A DNA stretch of 64,000 nt from assembly GCF_042649925.1 (NCBI RefSeq), contig NZ_JBHSAF010000001.1, positions 186,001 through 250,000 on the forward strand, in the 5' to 3' direction. Numbering within the stretch: position 1 is the first letter of the stretch; each line of letters opens with the position of its first letter. Source of the stretch: Pseudaeromonas sharmana. GTDB lineage: Bacteria > Pseudomonadota > Gammaproteobacteria > Enterobacterales > Aeromonadaceae. Shown one piece after another: positions 16,860-25,474 of this stretch. Below the pieces are notes generated by a model. It did not search any database, was not told the origin of the DNA, and saw only the letters and a list, made by a program, of their open reading frames with translations. The position numbers and the translations under genes are program-made.

Positions 16860-17258
16860 TCAGACGGTTTCGGTGTCGGCCAGCTGCTGGCGCAGTTGGG
16901 CAAAGCTGGCGCTGACGCCCTGACGCTCGGCCCATAACGCCTGTTTGCGACGGGCGATCTCGTCGCGAGCCACTGCCAGTAGCGCTTGCTGTTGTGCCGG
17001 ATCCAGGATGCGGTGAATGCCCGGTGCCGCCGGATTGAACTGGCGCTTGATGGCATTGCAGTAGTAGCAGCTGACGATCAGGTTCAGATGGTCGTCGCTG
17101 GCGATGTGGCGCGGGATCAGGTGGTCGAGCTGCAGTTGCAGCCAGTCCTGTTCGGAGCGGCTGCCATCAAAACCGCAATATTGGCAGCGACACTGCTGGG
17201 CGGCATACAGCGCCAGATCGGGGTAGTGTGCCACCGCAGCGGCTGGGGATAGGGACAT
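16860..17258 (-). CDS. HNH-type nuclease-fold protein
   Basis: A 132-residue protein. The HNH pattern is complete: CQYCGFDG (CxxC), LQLDHLIPRHIASDDHLNLIVSCYYCNAIKR (DH, N and CxxCN). A C-terminal coiled region follows. Start MSLSPAAAV at 17258 has GAGGAGA just upstream. HNH proteins include homing, restriction and repair nucleases; standing alone beside cobA this gives no clue to a target. Confidence 0.75.
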   Translation of the reverse strand: MSLSPAAAVAHYPDLALYAAQQCRCQYCGFDGSRSEQDWLQLQLDHLIPRHIASDDHLNLIVSCYYCNAIKRQFNPAAPGIHRILDPAQQQALLAVARDEIARRKQALWAERQGVSASFAQLRQQLADTETV

Positions 17259-17462
17259 CTGATTCTCCTCGGGGAAAGCGCCCGCCGGCATATGCACAGA
17301 CCTCTGCCTCGGGCGGGAGCCCGTCGTCACCGTGGCGGCGGGCGACAGTGGCTGGCACTGTCAGGGCCCTAGGCTACTCCAAGGCCTGGGGCGTCGCTTG
17401 ACCCATGTCATGCTTTCCAAGCTTTTATTCAGTTTTTTGGCCAGCTGATGTTGGCGTGGGCT

Positions 17463-18326
17463 TCAGACCTGCTCGACGCAGGTTGTGCGTGGTTGGCGGC
17501 TAGCCGCCGAGTCTTGTGGCATCACAGGGTTTGTTGCCGTCGGCGGCCACCATGCCAGCCTACTGTGCAGGCGGCAGACCTCGCCGACGATGAGCAGCGT
17601 CGGGCTGGGCAAGTTGTCACCGACCTGGGGCAGTTGTGCCAGTGTGGTCAGCACCACCTGCTGCTGCGCCGTGCTACCGGCGCTGATCAGTGCCGCCGGC
17701 AAATCGGCGGCGAAGCCCAGCGCCAGCAGGCGCTGGCTGATGCGTGCGCGCAGCGCCAGGCCCATATAGAACACCAGGGTCTGGGGGCCGGGTTTGAGAT
17801 GTGACCAGTCCGGCTCCGGCTGGCCGGGTTGCAGACAGGCGGTGAGAAACTGCACGCTGTGGGCCAGGCCGCGGTGGGTCAACGGTATGCCGACCGCCGC
17901 GGCGCAACCGGTGGCGGCGGTCACGCCGGGCACCACACCAAAGGTCACACCGGCGGCCGCCAGCGTCAGCAGCTCTTCCCCGCCACGGCCGAAGATGAAG
18001 GGATCGCCGCCCTTGAGGCGCACCACCTGTCGCCCACGCTGCGCCTCGCGCACCAGCAGTGCGTTGATTGCCTCCTGCGGCAGGCTGTGCTGGCCGCGCG
18101 CCTTGCCGACAAACAGCCGCTCGGTGGCGGCGGGGATCTCGGCCAGGATTGCCGCCGAGACCAGCTTGTCGTAGACCACCAGGTCGGCCTGTTGCAGCAG
18201 GCGCCACGCCTTGCGGGTCAGCAGTTCGGGATCGCCAGGGCCGGCACCCACTAGCCAGACCTGGCCACAGTTGGCAGAGGAGGCGGTATCCGATAGCGGG
18301 TGGGGAATTCGGGCGATCTCGGTCAT
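17463..18326 (-). CDS. cobA: uroporphyrinogen-III C-methyltransferase
   Basis: A 287-residue SUMT. Family motifs VWLVGAGPGDPELLTRKAW, VRLKGGDPFIFGRGGEE and VPGVTAATGCAAAVGIPLTHR are intact. It methylates uroporphyrinogen III at C-2 and C-7 with S-adenosylmethionine to give precorrin-2, the precursor of sirohaem, which is the cofactor of NirB just upstream. It lacks the CysG dehydrogenase/chelatase domain, so ring oxidation and iron insertion need another gene. AAGGAT precedes the ATG at 18326. Last gene of the nirBDC-cobA run. Confidence 0.93.
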   Translation of the reverse strand: MTEIARIPHPLSDTASSANCGQVWLVGAGPGDPELLTRKAWRLLQQADLVVYDKLVSAAILAEIPAATERLFVGKARGQHSLPQEAINALLVREAQRGRQVVRLKGGDPFIFGRGGEELLTLAAAGVTFGVVPGVTAATGCAAAVGIPLTHRGLAHSVQFLTACLQPGQPEPDWSHLKPGPQTLVFYMGLALRARISQRLLALGFAADLPAALISAGSTAQQQVVLTTLAQLPQVGDNLPSPTLLIVGEVCRLHSRLAWWPPTATNPVMPQDSAASRQPRTTCVEQV

Positions 18327-18541
18327 GGGGGATCCTTGGTTTGTATCAGGGCGATCTGCGCCCTGAACAGGCAATATGGTTCACTTCAGACATAGGCTGG
18401 GGCCATTTCCTTTCGTCAACACGCCGGAAATCCGTCCGTGGGCTCGATGGCGGCATCCCAGCCGCCAACGGTTGACTCAATGGAATATCCCCCCCCGGCG
18501 TTATCTGATCGGCCTTGTCGGAAGAGGGGCCCCATCAGCGA

Positions 18542-19372
18542 TTAGTTCTGCTGTGGCAGCACAGCGCTGGTTGTAGATGCACTGGCCTGGGCAGTGGTGG
18601 CCTCCGGACGCTGGCTGGCCGGGGTGGCATACCAGTAGCCGAGGCCCATGAAAACGACGCCGGAGAGGGTATTGCCGAGTGTCACCCACAACAGGTTGTA
18701 GCCGATGCCGGCGAGGGTGAAGTCCGGGTTGTGGGCGCCAAACCAGGAGAGGGCGAACAGCGTCATGTTGGCAATGGAGTGTTCGTAGCCGGAGGCGATA
18801 AAGGCCAGCAGGCACCACCAGATGGCGATGAACCTGGCACTGCCTTCGACGCGCTGGCACATCCAGATCGCCAGACAGACCAGCCAGTTACACAGCATGC
18901 CCTTGGCGATCAGCGCGCCGATGGGCAGTTGGGTCTTGGCCAGTGCGGCCGTGTGCAGCAGGCTGGCGCCATCGGGCAGCAGCTTGCCGCCGCCGGTCTG
19001 CCAGAACAACCAGGCCACCAGGACCGAACCCAGCAGGTTACCGCCCCAGCTCTGTAGGCCGGCGCGCAGCGCACTGCCGGTGCTGATGCGCCCGGCCTTG
19101 ATACCGAACGTCAAAAACATGGTATGGCCGGTAAACAGCTCGGCGCCGGCGTTGATCACCAGGGTCAAGGCGATGCCAAAGGTGGCGCCCATCACCAGCG
19201 GGCGCAGCTCGGGTGCCACCAGATTGCCCAGGGTGAAGATGAGGATGATGCCAAGACCGACATAGGCGCCGGCCATCATCGAGGCTACCCAGAAGCCGAA
19301 GGGATTGTCGCGGTCGAGTTTGACGATGCGCTCGGCGGTGGCGGCGCACTTGTTGATGGTTTCCGTAAACAT
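18542..19372 (-). CDS. nirC: nitrite channel NirC (FocA/FNT family)
   Basis: A 276-residue membrane protein with six hydrophobic segments and FNT-family sequences AGAELFTGHTMFLTFGI and SGYEHSIANMTLFAL. NirC imports nitrite for the cytoplasmic NirBD reductase. It sits between nirD (74 bp upstream) and cobA (215 bp downstream), the usual order nirB-nirD-nirC-cobA/cysG. The C-terminus carries a Ser/Ala/Thr-rich tail of about 25 residues. Confidence 0.93.
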   Translation of the reverse strand: MFTETINKCAATAERIVKLDRDNPFGFWVASMMAGAYVGLGIILIFTLGNLVAPELRPLVMGATFGIALTLVINAGAELFTGHTMFLTFGIKAGRISTGSALRAGLQSWGGNLLGSVLVAWLFWQTGGGKLLPDGASLLHTAALAKTQLPIGALIAKGMLCNWLVCLAIWMCQRVEGSARFIAIWWCLLAFIASGYEHSIANMTLFALSWFGAHNPDFTLAGIGYNLLWVTLGNTLSGVVFMGLGYWYATPASQRPEATTAQASASTTSAVLPQQN

Positions 19373-19446
19373 ACTTGCTCCTTGATAGATGAAACGTGAA
19401 TTCGCTGGTAAACCACTTGGCGGCCCGTTGGCCGGGCCGCCCCGAC

Positions 19447-19779
19447 TTAGAGGCGCACGGCTATCTGGCCGTCGAGAACTTGCACCTCATAGGCGCGTAG
19501 CGAGAAGTCGGCGTTCTCCAGGCAGTGGCCGTCGCTGAGACGAAAATGTTGTTTCTTCAACGGGCTGGCGACCCACAGTTCACCGACGTGCTCACCAATC
19601 AGGCCGCGGGAGAGCACGCTGGCCTGGGCAAACGGGTCGAGATTGTCGAGGGCGTAGACCTGCGCCGCGGCCGTCGGGCGAAACAGCGCTATCTGCTGGC
19701 CTTCAACCAGCGCGCAGACACCGGTGCCGGGCAGGATGGCGTCGAGGGCACAGACGTGATGCCAGGGGGCGTGACTCAT
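19447..19779 (-). CDS. nirD: nitrite reductase (NADH) small subunit
   Basis: A 110-residue Rieske-like-fold protein (WHHVCALDAILPGTGVCALVEGQQIALFR). As in other NirD proteins the Rieske Cys/His iron ligands are missing (LDNLDPFAQ where CxH would lie). It partners NirB in ammonia-forming nitrite reduction. Its ATG overlaps the nirB stop as ATGA, which signals coupled translation. A longer upstream open frame is an off-frame shadow of nirB. Confidence 0.92.
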   Translation of the reverse strand: MSHAPWHHVCALDAILPGTGVCALVEGQQIALFRPTAAAQVYALDNLDPFAQASVLSRGLIGEHVGELWVASPLKKQHFRLSDGHCLENADFSLRAYEVQVLDGQIAVRL

Positions 19780-22337
19780 GCGTTTTCCTCCAGATGGACT
19801 GTGTAGACCGGGATGCGTTCGGCCGGGGTAGCGGGTCTGTGCTGGGCGCGTTCCGGCACGAACTGCACGTTCGGATCCCGCGCCGGCGAGTTGATGAAGT
19901 GGGCGAAACGGGCATGCTGCTGCACATCCTGCACCGTCTGCTGCCATTCACAGGCGTAACGGTCGCGCAGGGCGGCCAGCTCGGCCTCCAGCGTGGCGCC
20001 CAGTCCCAGCTTGTCGTCGAGGATGACGCCGCGCAGGTAATCGATGCCGCCTTCGAGGTTGTTGAGCCAGCTGGCGGTACGCTGCAGCTTGTCGGCGGTG
20101 CGGATGTAGAACATCAAGAAGCGATCTATGGTGCGGATCAGGGTTTCTTTATCCAGATCGCTGGCCAGCAAGTCGGCGTGGCGCGGCTTCATGCCACCGT
20201 TGCCGCCGACATACAGGTTCCACCCCTTGTCGGTGGCGATGATGCCGACATCCTTGCCTTGCGCCTCGGCGCACTCGCGGGTGCAACCTGAGACCCCGAA
20301 CTTCATCTTGTGTGGCGAACGGATGCCCTTGTAGCGGTGCTCCAGCTCGACGCCGAGGCCGACGCTGTCCTGCACGCCAAAGCGGCACCAGGTGCTGCCG
20401 ACGCAGGTCTTCACCATGCGCAGCGCCTTGGCATAGGCTTGACCGGTCTCGAAGCCGGCGTCGATGAGCCGGGCCCAGATGGCCGGCAGATCATCTTTCT
20501 GCGCCCCGAACAGGCCGATGCGCTGGGCCCCGGTGATCTTGGTGTAGAGGCGATAGTCGCGGGCCACCTCGGCCACCGCCAGCAACCCCTCGGGGGTCAC
20601 CTCGCCACCGGCCATGCGCGGGATCACCGAGTAGGTGCCGTCTTTTTGCATGTTGCCGAGGAAAATGTCGTTGGTATCCTGCAGCCCGGTCAGCGTCGGC
20701 TCCAGCACATACTCATTCCAGCAGGAGGCGAGGATCGAGCCCACCGTTGGCTTGCACACCTCACAGCCGTAACCGTGGCCGTGCTGGGCAATCGCCTCGT
20801 CAAAGCTCTTGATCTGGCCGACCTGGATCAGGTGGAACAGCTCCTGACGGGAGTAGGGGAAGTGAGCGCAGAGGTGGTTTTTCACCTCGATGCCTTGCTT
20901 GCTCAACTCGCTGTTGAGCACCTGGGTGATGAGCGGCACACAGCCGCCGCAGCCGGTACCGGCCTTGGTCTCGCTCTTGATGGCGGCCAGCGTGTGGTGA
21001 CCGGCGGCGACGGCGGCGGCGATCTTGCCCTTGGTGACATCGAAACAGGAGCATATCTGCGCGCTCTCCGGCAGCGCATCGACGCCGAGGGCTGGCTTGG
21101 CACCGGCATAGGCCGGCAGGATCAGGCTGTCGGGGTGTTCCGGCAACGGCAGCGCGTTGAGAGTCATCTGCAGCAGGTTACCGTAGTCCTCGACATCGCC
21201 GACCAGCACGGCACCGAGCAGCTGGCTGCCATCTTCGCTGACCACGATCTTCTTGTAGATCCCGGCCTGCTCATCCTGGAACAGGTAGCTGCGGCTGCCG
21301 GGCGTGCGGCCATGGGCATCACCGATGGAGCCGACCGAAACGCCGAGCAGCTTCAGCTTGGCGCTCATGTCTGCCCCGGTGAACGGCGTTTCGCCACCGA
21401 GCAGGTGATCGACGGCGACCTGGGCCATCTTGTAGCCGGGGGCGACCAGGCCGAAGAAGCGACCATGCCAGGCGGCACACTCGCCGATGGCGTAGATGTG
21501 CGGATCGGCGGTGCGGCAGTGATCATCAATCACGATGCCGCCGCGCTCGGCGATGGCCAAATCACCATAGCGCGCCAGCGTATCTTGCGGCCGGATACCG
21601 GTGGAGAAGACCACCACATCCACCTCCAGCACGCTGCCGTCGGCAAACTCCAGCCGGTGGGCCGCTGTCTTGCCCGCATGCATCTGGATCGCTTGGGTCT
21701 GCTTGCTGGTGTGCACCTGTACGCCCATGGCCTCAATCTTGCGACGCAGCATCTCGCCGCCGAGGCGATCGAGTTGCTCGGCCATCAGTACCGGAGCGAA
21801 TTCGACGACATGGGTCTGCAGTCCCAATGCTTTGAGCGCGCCGGCCGCTTCCAGCCCCAGCAGGCCACCGCCGATGACCACGCCGGACTTACCCTGTTTG
21901 GCTGCGGCGCGGATCGCTTTGAGATCCTCTATGGTGCGGTAAACGAAGCATTCATGGTGCTGGGCGCCGCTGATCGGCGGCACCCAGGGGTAGGAGCCGG
22001 TGGCGAGGATCAGGGTGTCGTAGCCGACCGTGCTGCCTTTGTTGGAGTGCACCTGCCGGGCGGCGCGATCGATCTGTTTGACCGCCTCGCCCAGGCGCAC
22101 CTGGATGCCATGACGCTCGTAGAAGCCGGGTTTGACCAGGCTGAGCTCTTCGCTGGTGTGGTGCGAAAAGTAGGAGGAGAGGTGCACCCGGTCGTAGGCC
22201 AGGCGCGGCTCGGCGCAGAAGACGGTGATCTGGTACTCGCGGCTGTCGGCGCGGTCGCACAGCTCCTCGAGGAAGCGGTGGCCGACCATGCCGTTGCCGA
22301 CAACGACGAGGCGGTGTTTAGTCTCATGTCCCATCAT
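19776..22337 (-). CDS. nirB: nitrite reductase (NADH) large subunit
   Basis: An 853-residue NirB. Order: FAD/NAD(P)H domain (LVVVGNGMVGHRFLEEL, VIGGGLLGLEAAGAL), a BFD-like [2Fe-2S] segment (ICSCFDVTKGKI...GTGCGGCVPL), then the sirohaem/[4Fe-4S] reductase domain with ligands in TCVGSTWCRFGVQDSVGLG and GCTRECAEAQGKDVG. It reduces nitrite to ammonia with NADH in the cytoplasm. AAGGAC precedes tandem ATGs; the second (22334) has better spacing. Only 52 bp separate it from hcr, leaving little room for a full separate promoter. Confidence 0.96.
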   Translation of the reverse strand: MMGHETKHRLVVVGNGMVGHRFLEELCDRADSREYQITVFCAEPRLAYDRVHLSSYFSHHTSEELSLVKPGFYERHGIQVRLGEAVKQIDRAARQVHSNKGSTVGYDTLILATGSYPWVPPISGAQHHECFVYRTIEDLKAIRAAAKQGKSGVVIGGGLLGLEAAGALKALGLQTHVVEFAPVLMAEQLDRLGGEMLRRKIEAMGVQVHTSKQTQAIQMHAGKTAAHRLEFADGSVLEVDVVVFSTGIRPQDTLARYGDLAIAERGGIVIDDHCRTADPHIYAIGECAAWHGRFFGLVAPGYKMAQVAVDHLLGGETPFTGADMSAKLKLLGVSVGSIGDAHGRTPGSRSYLFQDEQAGIYKKIVVSEDGSQLLGAVLVGDVEDYGNLLQMTLNALPLPEHPDSLILPAYAGAKPALGVDALPESAQICSCFDVTKGKIAAAVAAGHHTLAAIKSETKAGTGCGGCVPLITQVLNSELSKQGIEVKNHLCAHFPYSRQELFHLIQVGQIKSFDEAIAQHGHGYGCEVCKPTVGSILASCWNEYVLEPTLTGLQDTNDIFLGNMQKDGTYSVIPRMAGGEVTPEGLLAVAEVARDYRLYTKITGAQRIGLFGAQKDDLPAIWARLIDAGFETGQAYAKALRMVKTCVGSTWCRFGVQDSVGLGVELEHRYKGIRSPHKMKFGVSGCTRECAEAQGKDVGIIATDKGWNLYVGGNGGMKPRHADLLASDLDKETLIRTIDRFLMFYIRTADKLQRTASWLNNLEGGIDYLRGVILDDKLGLGATLEAELAALRDRYACEWQQTVQDVQQHARFAHFINSPARDPNVQFVPERAQHRPATPAERIPVYTVHLEENA

Positions 22338-22389
22338 AAAGTCCTTGTTGGGGCCTGCGGATCAAGGCAGGCAAAATACGTAGCCGGGA

Positions 22390-23499
22390 TTAACCGAGCG
22401 CCAGTTGCAGATCGCTTCTGGCCTTGCTCGAGCAGGCCAGCACATAGCCCGCGGCCACCTGGTCAGGCGTCAGCGCCAGCGTGCTGCTGCTCTCGACGCG
22501 ACCGGCCTCGACCTTGCACTTGCAGCTGCCGCAGACACCGGCACGGCAGGCGCCGATGATCGGCAACCCTTCACGCTCCAGCGCGTCGAGCAGGGTCTCG
22601 TCGGCGGCGATGGTGCTGTCAGTGCCAAAGGCCGGGACGCTCAGGGCGAAGTGGGCGCCAGCTTGCGCTGCATTGGGCGCTGTCGCCGCAGCGTTGGACG
22701 TCAGCGTCGCGGCGCTGAAACGCTCCTCGTACAGGGGCACGTCGGCGTAGCGTGGGTCGGCGAGCAGCGCGTGCACGGCATCGATGTAACCGGAGGGGCC
22801 ACACAGGTAGATCTGATAATCAGCCAGTCCGGCGGTGATCTCGGCCAACAGCCCGGCCTGGAGGCGGCCCGCCACCAGACGCGCCGCGGCCAGCGGCATT
22901 GGTGCATCCGGCAGGCTTTCCAGCAGCAGCGTCAGGTGAAAGTGCGGGTCTGCAGCCGCCAGCGCCAGCAGCTCGTCGCGAAAGATCAGATCGCCGGCGT
23001 GGCGGGCGCTGTAGACAAAATGGACTGGCGTCTGCAGCCCCAGATCGCGCAGCGTGCGGGTGATGGCTATCATCGGCGTGACGCCGCTACCGGCGGATAA
23101 CAGCAGCAGTGCCGATGGCAACTGGGCCGGCAGGTGGAACTGTCCCTGGGGCGGCAAGGCGGCCAGCGTCATGCCCGGTTGCAGCGTGTCGATCAGGTAG
23201 TTGGAGACGCGACCAGCGGCGACGCGCTTGACCGTGATGGCCAGGGCATGGGGGCGGGTCGGCGCCGAGCAGAGCGAATAGGCGCGGCTGTGCGTCTGGC
23301 CATCGATGGGCACATTGATAAGCAGGAACTGGCCCGGCAGGTAATGAAAACGGCTGGCCTGGGGGGCGGTCTGGAACGTGAAAGTGGTCGCCGTGACGGT
23401 ATCGCCGTCGCGGGTCTCGTCGTGACGCGCCGTGCAGATCAGCTGGCGCTCACCGTGGCTCCAGTAGGGAGCCTGCAGCAGGGGGGCTAATTCGGTCAT
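22390..23499 (-). CDS. hcr: Hcp reductase (NADH oxidoreductase)
   Basis: A 369-residue flavo-iron-sulfur protein: FAD-binding segment (HSRAYSLCSAP), NAD-binding segment (SAGSGVTPMIAI, YLCGPSGYIDAV) and a C-terminal plant-type [2Fe-2S] ferredoxin domain (CRAGVCGSCKCK ... LACS). It passes electrons from NADH to Hcp. It follows hcp after 130 bp on the same strand. A perfect 9-bp hairpin sits just before its ribosome site. Confidence 0.93.
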   Translation of the reverse strand: MTELAPLLQAPYWSHGERQLICTARHDETRDGDTVTATTFTFQTAPQASRFHYLPGQFLLINVPIDGQTHSRAYSLCSAPTRPHALAITVKRVAAGRVSNYLIDTLQPGMTLAALPPQGQFHLPAQLPSALLLLSAGSGVTPMIAITRTLRDLGLQTPVHFVYSARHAGDLIFRDELLALAAADPHFHLTLLLESLPDAPMPLAAARLVAGRLQAGLLAEITAGLADYQIYLCGPSGYIDAVHALLADPRYADVPLYEERFSAATLTSNAAATAPNAAQAGAHFALSVPAFGTDSTIAADETLLDALEREGLPIIGACRAGVCGSCKCKVEAGRVESSSTLALTPDQVAAGYVLACSSKARSDLQLALG

Positions 23500-23510
23500 C
23501 GGATCCCTCG

Positions 23511-23531
23511 CTGGATGGCGATGCCATCCAG
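23511..23531 (-). other. hairpin upstream of hcr
   Basis: CTGGATGGC / GCCATCCAG (9 bp, 3-nt loop) lies in the 130-bp hcp-hcr gap, about 11 nt before the hcr start. It could stabilise or process the transcript or tune hcr translation; no T-run follows, so it is not a standard terminator. Confidence 0.45.
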
Positions 23532-23629
23532 GACAACGTTGGCGAATGAAAAACAGGGCAAACGAAGAACAGGGCGGCGTGCGTGGCCGGAGCGGGTTGT
23601 CCCCGGCTGCGCAGCGTCGCCCGAATGCA

Positions 23630-25291
23630 TCAGGCGGCCAGCATGTCGGCCAGATCCTTCTCCACGTTATCGATGAGCTTCAGATCGAAGTTCTCCTGCA
23701 GGTAAGCCAGCAGGTTCGGTGTCAGGAAGCCCGGTACCGTCGGGCCGACGCGGATGCCCTTGATGCCTAACGAGAGCAGGGTCAGCAGGATGACGATGGC
23801 CTTCTGTTCGAACCAGGAGAGCACCAGCGACAGCGGCAGTTCGTTGACGCCACAGCCGAACTCGTTAGCCAGGGCGATGGCCAGCTGGATCGCCGAGTAG
23901 GCATCGTTGCACTGACCGACATCGAGGAAGCGCGGGATGCCGTTGATGTCGCCAAATTCCAGGGTGTTGAAGCGGAACTTGCCGCAGGCCAGCGTCAGGA
24001 TCACGCAGTCTTCCGGCACCGCCTTGGCCATGTCGGTGTAGTAGCTGCGTTCGGATTTGTCGCCATCACAGCCGCCGATCAGGAAGAAGTGCTTGATGTT
24101 GCCGGCCTTCACCTGCTCGATCACCGCCGGGGCGGCCGCCATCAGCGCATTGCGGGCAAAGCCGGTGCTGGTGTAGGCCGGGATCTCGTCATACGGGAAC
24201 CCGTCGAGGGATTGCGCCTTGGCGATCACTGCGGAGAAGTCGTCACCGATGAGGTGGGTCGCGCCTGGCCAGCCGACGATGCTGCGGGTGTAGATGCGAT
24301 CCTTGTAGTTGCCCACATCGGGATTGATGATGCAGTTGGAGGTCATGACGATGGCGCCGGGGAAGGCGGCAAACTCTTTTTGCTGGTTCTGCCAGGCGGT
24401 ACCGTAGTTACCGACCAGATGCGGGTACTTCTTCAGCTCCGGGTAGCCGTGGGCCGGCAGCATCTCGCCATTGGTATAGACATTGATGCCGGTACCCGCG
24501 GTCTGTTCGAGGATCTTCTGCAGATCGTGCAGGTCGTGGCCGGAGACCAGGATCGCCTTGCCCTTAACCGCCTTGACGTTGACCTGGACCGGCTCGGGGT
24601 GGCCGAAGGTGTCGGTCTCGCCCTTGTCCAGCATCGCCATCACCTTGAAGTTCATCTGGCCGATGCGCATGGCGCAGCCGAGCAGCTCGTGCATATCGCT
24701 TGGATCCGTGCCCAGCCAGGCCATGATGGCGTGGAATTCGGCGCCGATGGCATCATCCTGCTCGCCGAGCACGCGGGCGTGCTCCATGTAGGCGGCGGCG
24801 CCCTTGAGGCCATACAGGCAGAGCAGACGCAGGCCGAGAATATCGGCACCCACCTCCGCCGCACCGCGGTTGACGGCGGCCGTTGGCGCCCAGGCCAGCA
24901 ACGCGGCCTTCTCGCTGGTCAGCTCGACGGCGGCCGGCCCGGTGGCCAGATCCGGCAGCTGACCGGCGGCGACACAGGCGGCTTCGTAACGCTCTTTCAA
25001 GCTGGCGCGGGCTTGTTGGGCCTCGCTGATGAAGGCCAGGATGCGGTCACTGTCGAAGTTAACGTTGGTCAGGGTGGCGAAGAAGGCCTGGCAGACATAG
25101 GCGTCGATGGTGCGGTCGATGATGCCGAAGGTGCGGGCTTTCAGCGCATAGGCGCTGACACCCTGCAGCAGATAGATGAGCACATCCTGCAGATCGGAGA
25201 CTTCGCTGGTCTTGCCACACATGCCCATGGCATAGCTGCAACCGGTGGCGACCGGGGTACGGATGGTGTGTTCACATTGCACGCAAAACAT
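23630..25291 (-). CDS. hcp: hybrid cluster protein (NO reductase)
   Basis: A 553-residue Hcp with N-terminal iron-sulfur cysteines (MFCVQCEHTIRTPVATGCSYAMGMCGKT), the spacing of the long enterobacterial class, and conserved hybrid-cluster regions (TLTNVNFDS, GHDLHDL, VMTSNCIINP, LACGKFRFN, GQCNDAYSA, SWFEQKAI). Hcp reduces nitric oxide to N2O at low concentration and also acts in protein S-nitrosylation in E. coli; it was first described as a hydroxylamine reductase. AAGGAG precedes the ATG. Its upstream DNA has a sigma-54 element and three NorR-type sites. Confidence 0.97.
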   Translation of the reverse strand: MFCVQCEHTIRTPVATGCSYAMGMCGKTSEVSDLQDVLIYLLQGVSAYALKARTFGIIDRTIDAYVCQAFFATLTNVNFDSDRILAFISEAQQARASLKERYEAACVAAGQLPDLATGPAAVELTSEKAALLAWAPTAAVNRGAAEVGADILGLRLLCLYGLKGAAAYMEHARVLGEQDDAIGAEFHAIMAWLGTDPSDMHELLGCAMRIGQMNFKVMAMLDKGETDTFGHPEPVQVNVKAVKGKAILVSGHDLHDLQKILEQTAGTGINVYTNGEMLPAHGYPELKKYPHLVGNYGTAWQNQQKEFAAFPGAIVMTSNCIINPDVGNYKDRIYTRSIVGWPGATHLIGDDFSAVIAKAQSLDGFPYDEIPAYTSTGFARNALMAAAPAVIEQVKAGNIKHFFLIGGCDGDKSERSYYTDMAKAVPEDCVILTLACGKFRFNTLEFGDINGIPRFLDVGQCNDAYSAIQLAIALANEFGCGVNELPLSLVLSWFEQKAIVILLTLLSLGIKGIRVGPTVPGFLTPNLLAYLQENFDLKLIDNVEKDLADMLAA

Positions 25292-25350
25292 GGCGACTCC
25301 TTGCGATAAGACGATTAAGACGGGGCTGAACCCGTAGACAAAAATCGTTA

Positions 25351-25368
25351 TTACAAGGTGCGTGCCAA
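25351..25368 (-). promoter_or_regulatory. sigma-54 promoter of hcp
   Basis: Minus strand TTGGCACGCACCTTGTAA. The -24 part (TTGGCACG) matches consensus fully; the -12 part reads TTGT rather than TTGC, at the correct 10-nt gap from the GG. It predicts a start near 25339, about 48 nt before the hcp ATG. NorR-type sites lie upstream. Confidence 0.7.
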
Positions 25369-25419
25369 TAATTTTATTCTTATAAATCAGATGTTTGCTT
25401 AGGTTGTGGCGTGCCGTGG

Positions 25420-25474
25420 GTCATATCGACTCACCTATCGGTGTTGTCAAACTGACTCGGAGAGTTATTTCGAC
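25420..25474. promoter_or_regulatory. three NorR-type enhancer sites upstream of hcp
   Basis: GTCATATCGAC (25420-25430), GTCAAACTGAC (25446-25456) and GTTATTTCGAC (25464-25474) all fit GT-N7-AC, the known NorR core; the second is a perfect GTCA-N3-TGAC. Starts are 26 and 18 bp apart and 54-98 bp upstream of the -24 element. The third overlaps the stop codon of the neighbouring gene. E. coli norVW also needs three such sites. Confidence 0.7.

Noticed and set aside
20310..22559. A 749-codon open frame antisense to nirB
   Set aside because: It mirrors the codon pattern of nirB, has no recognisable domain and no ribosome site. nirB on the other strand is certain.
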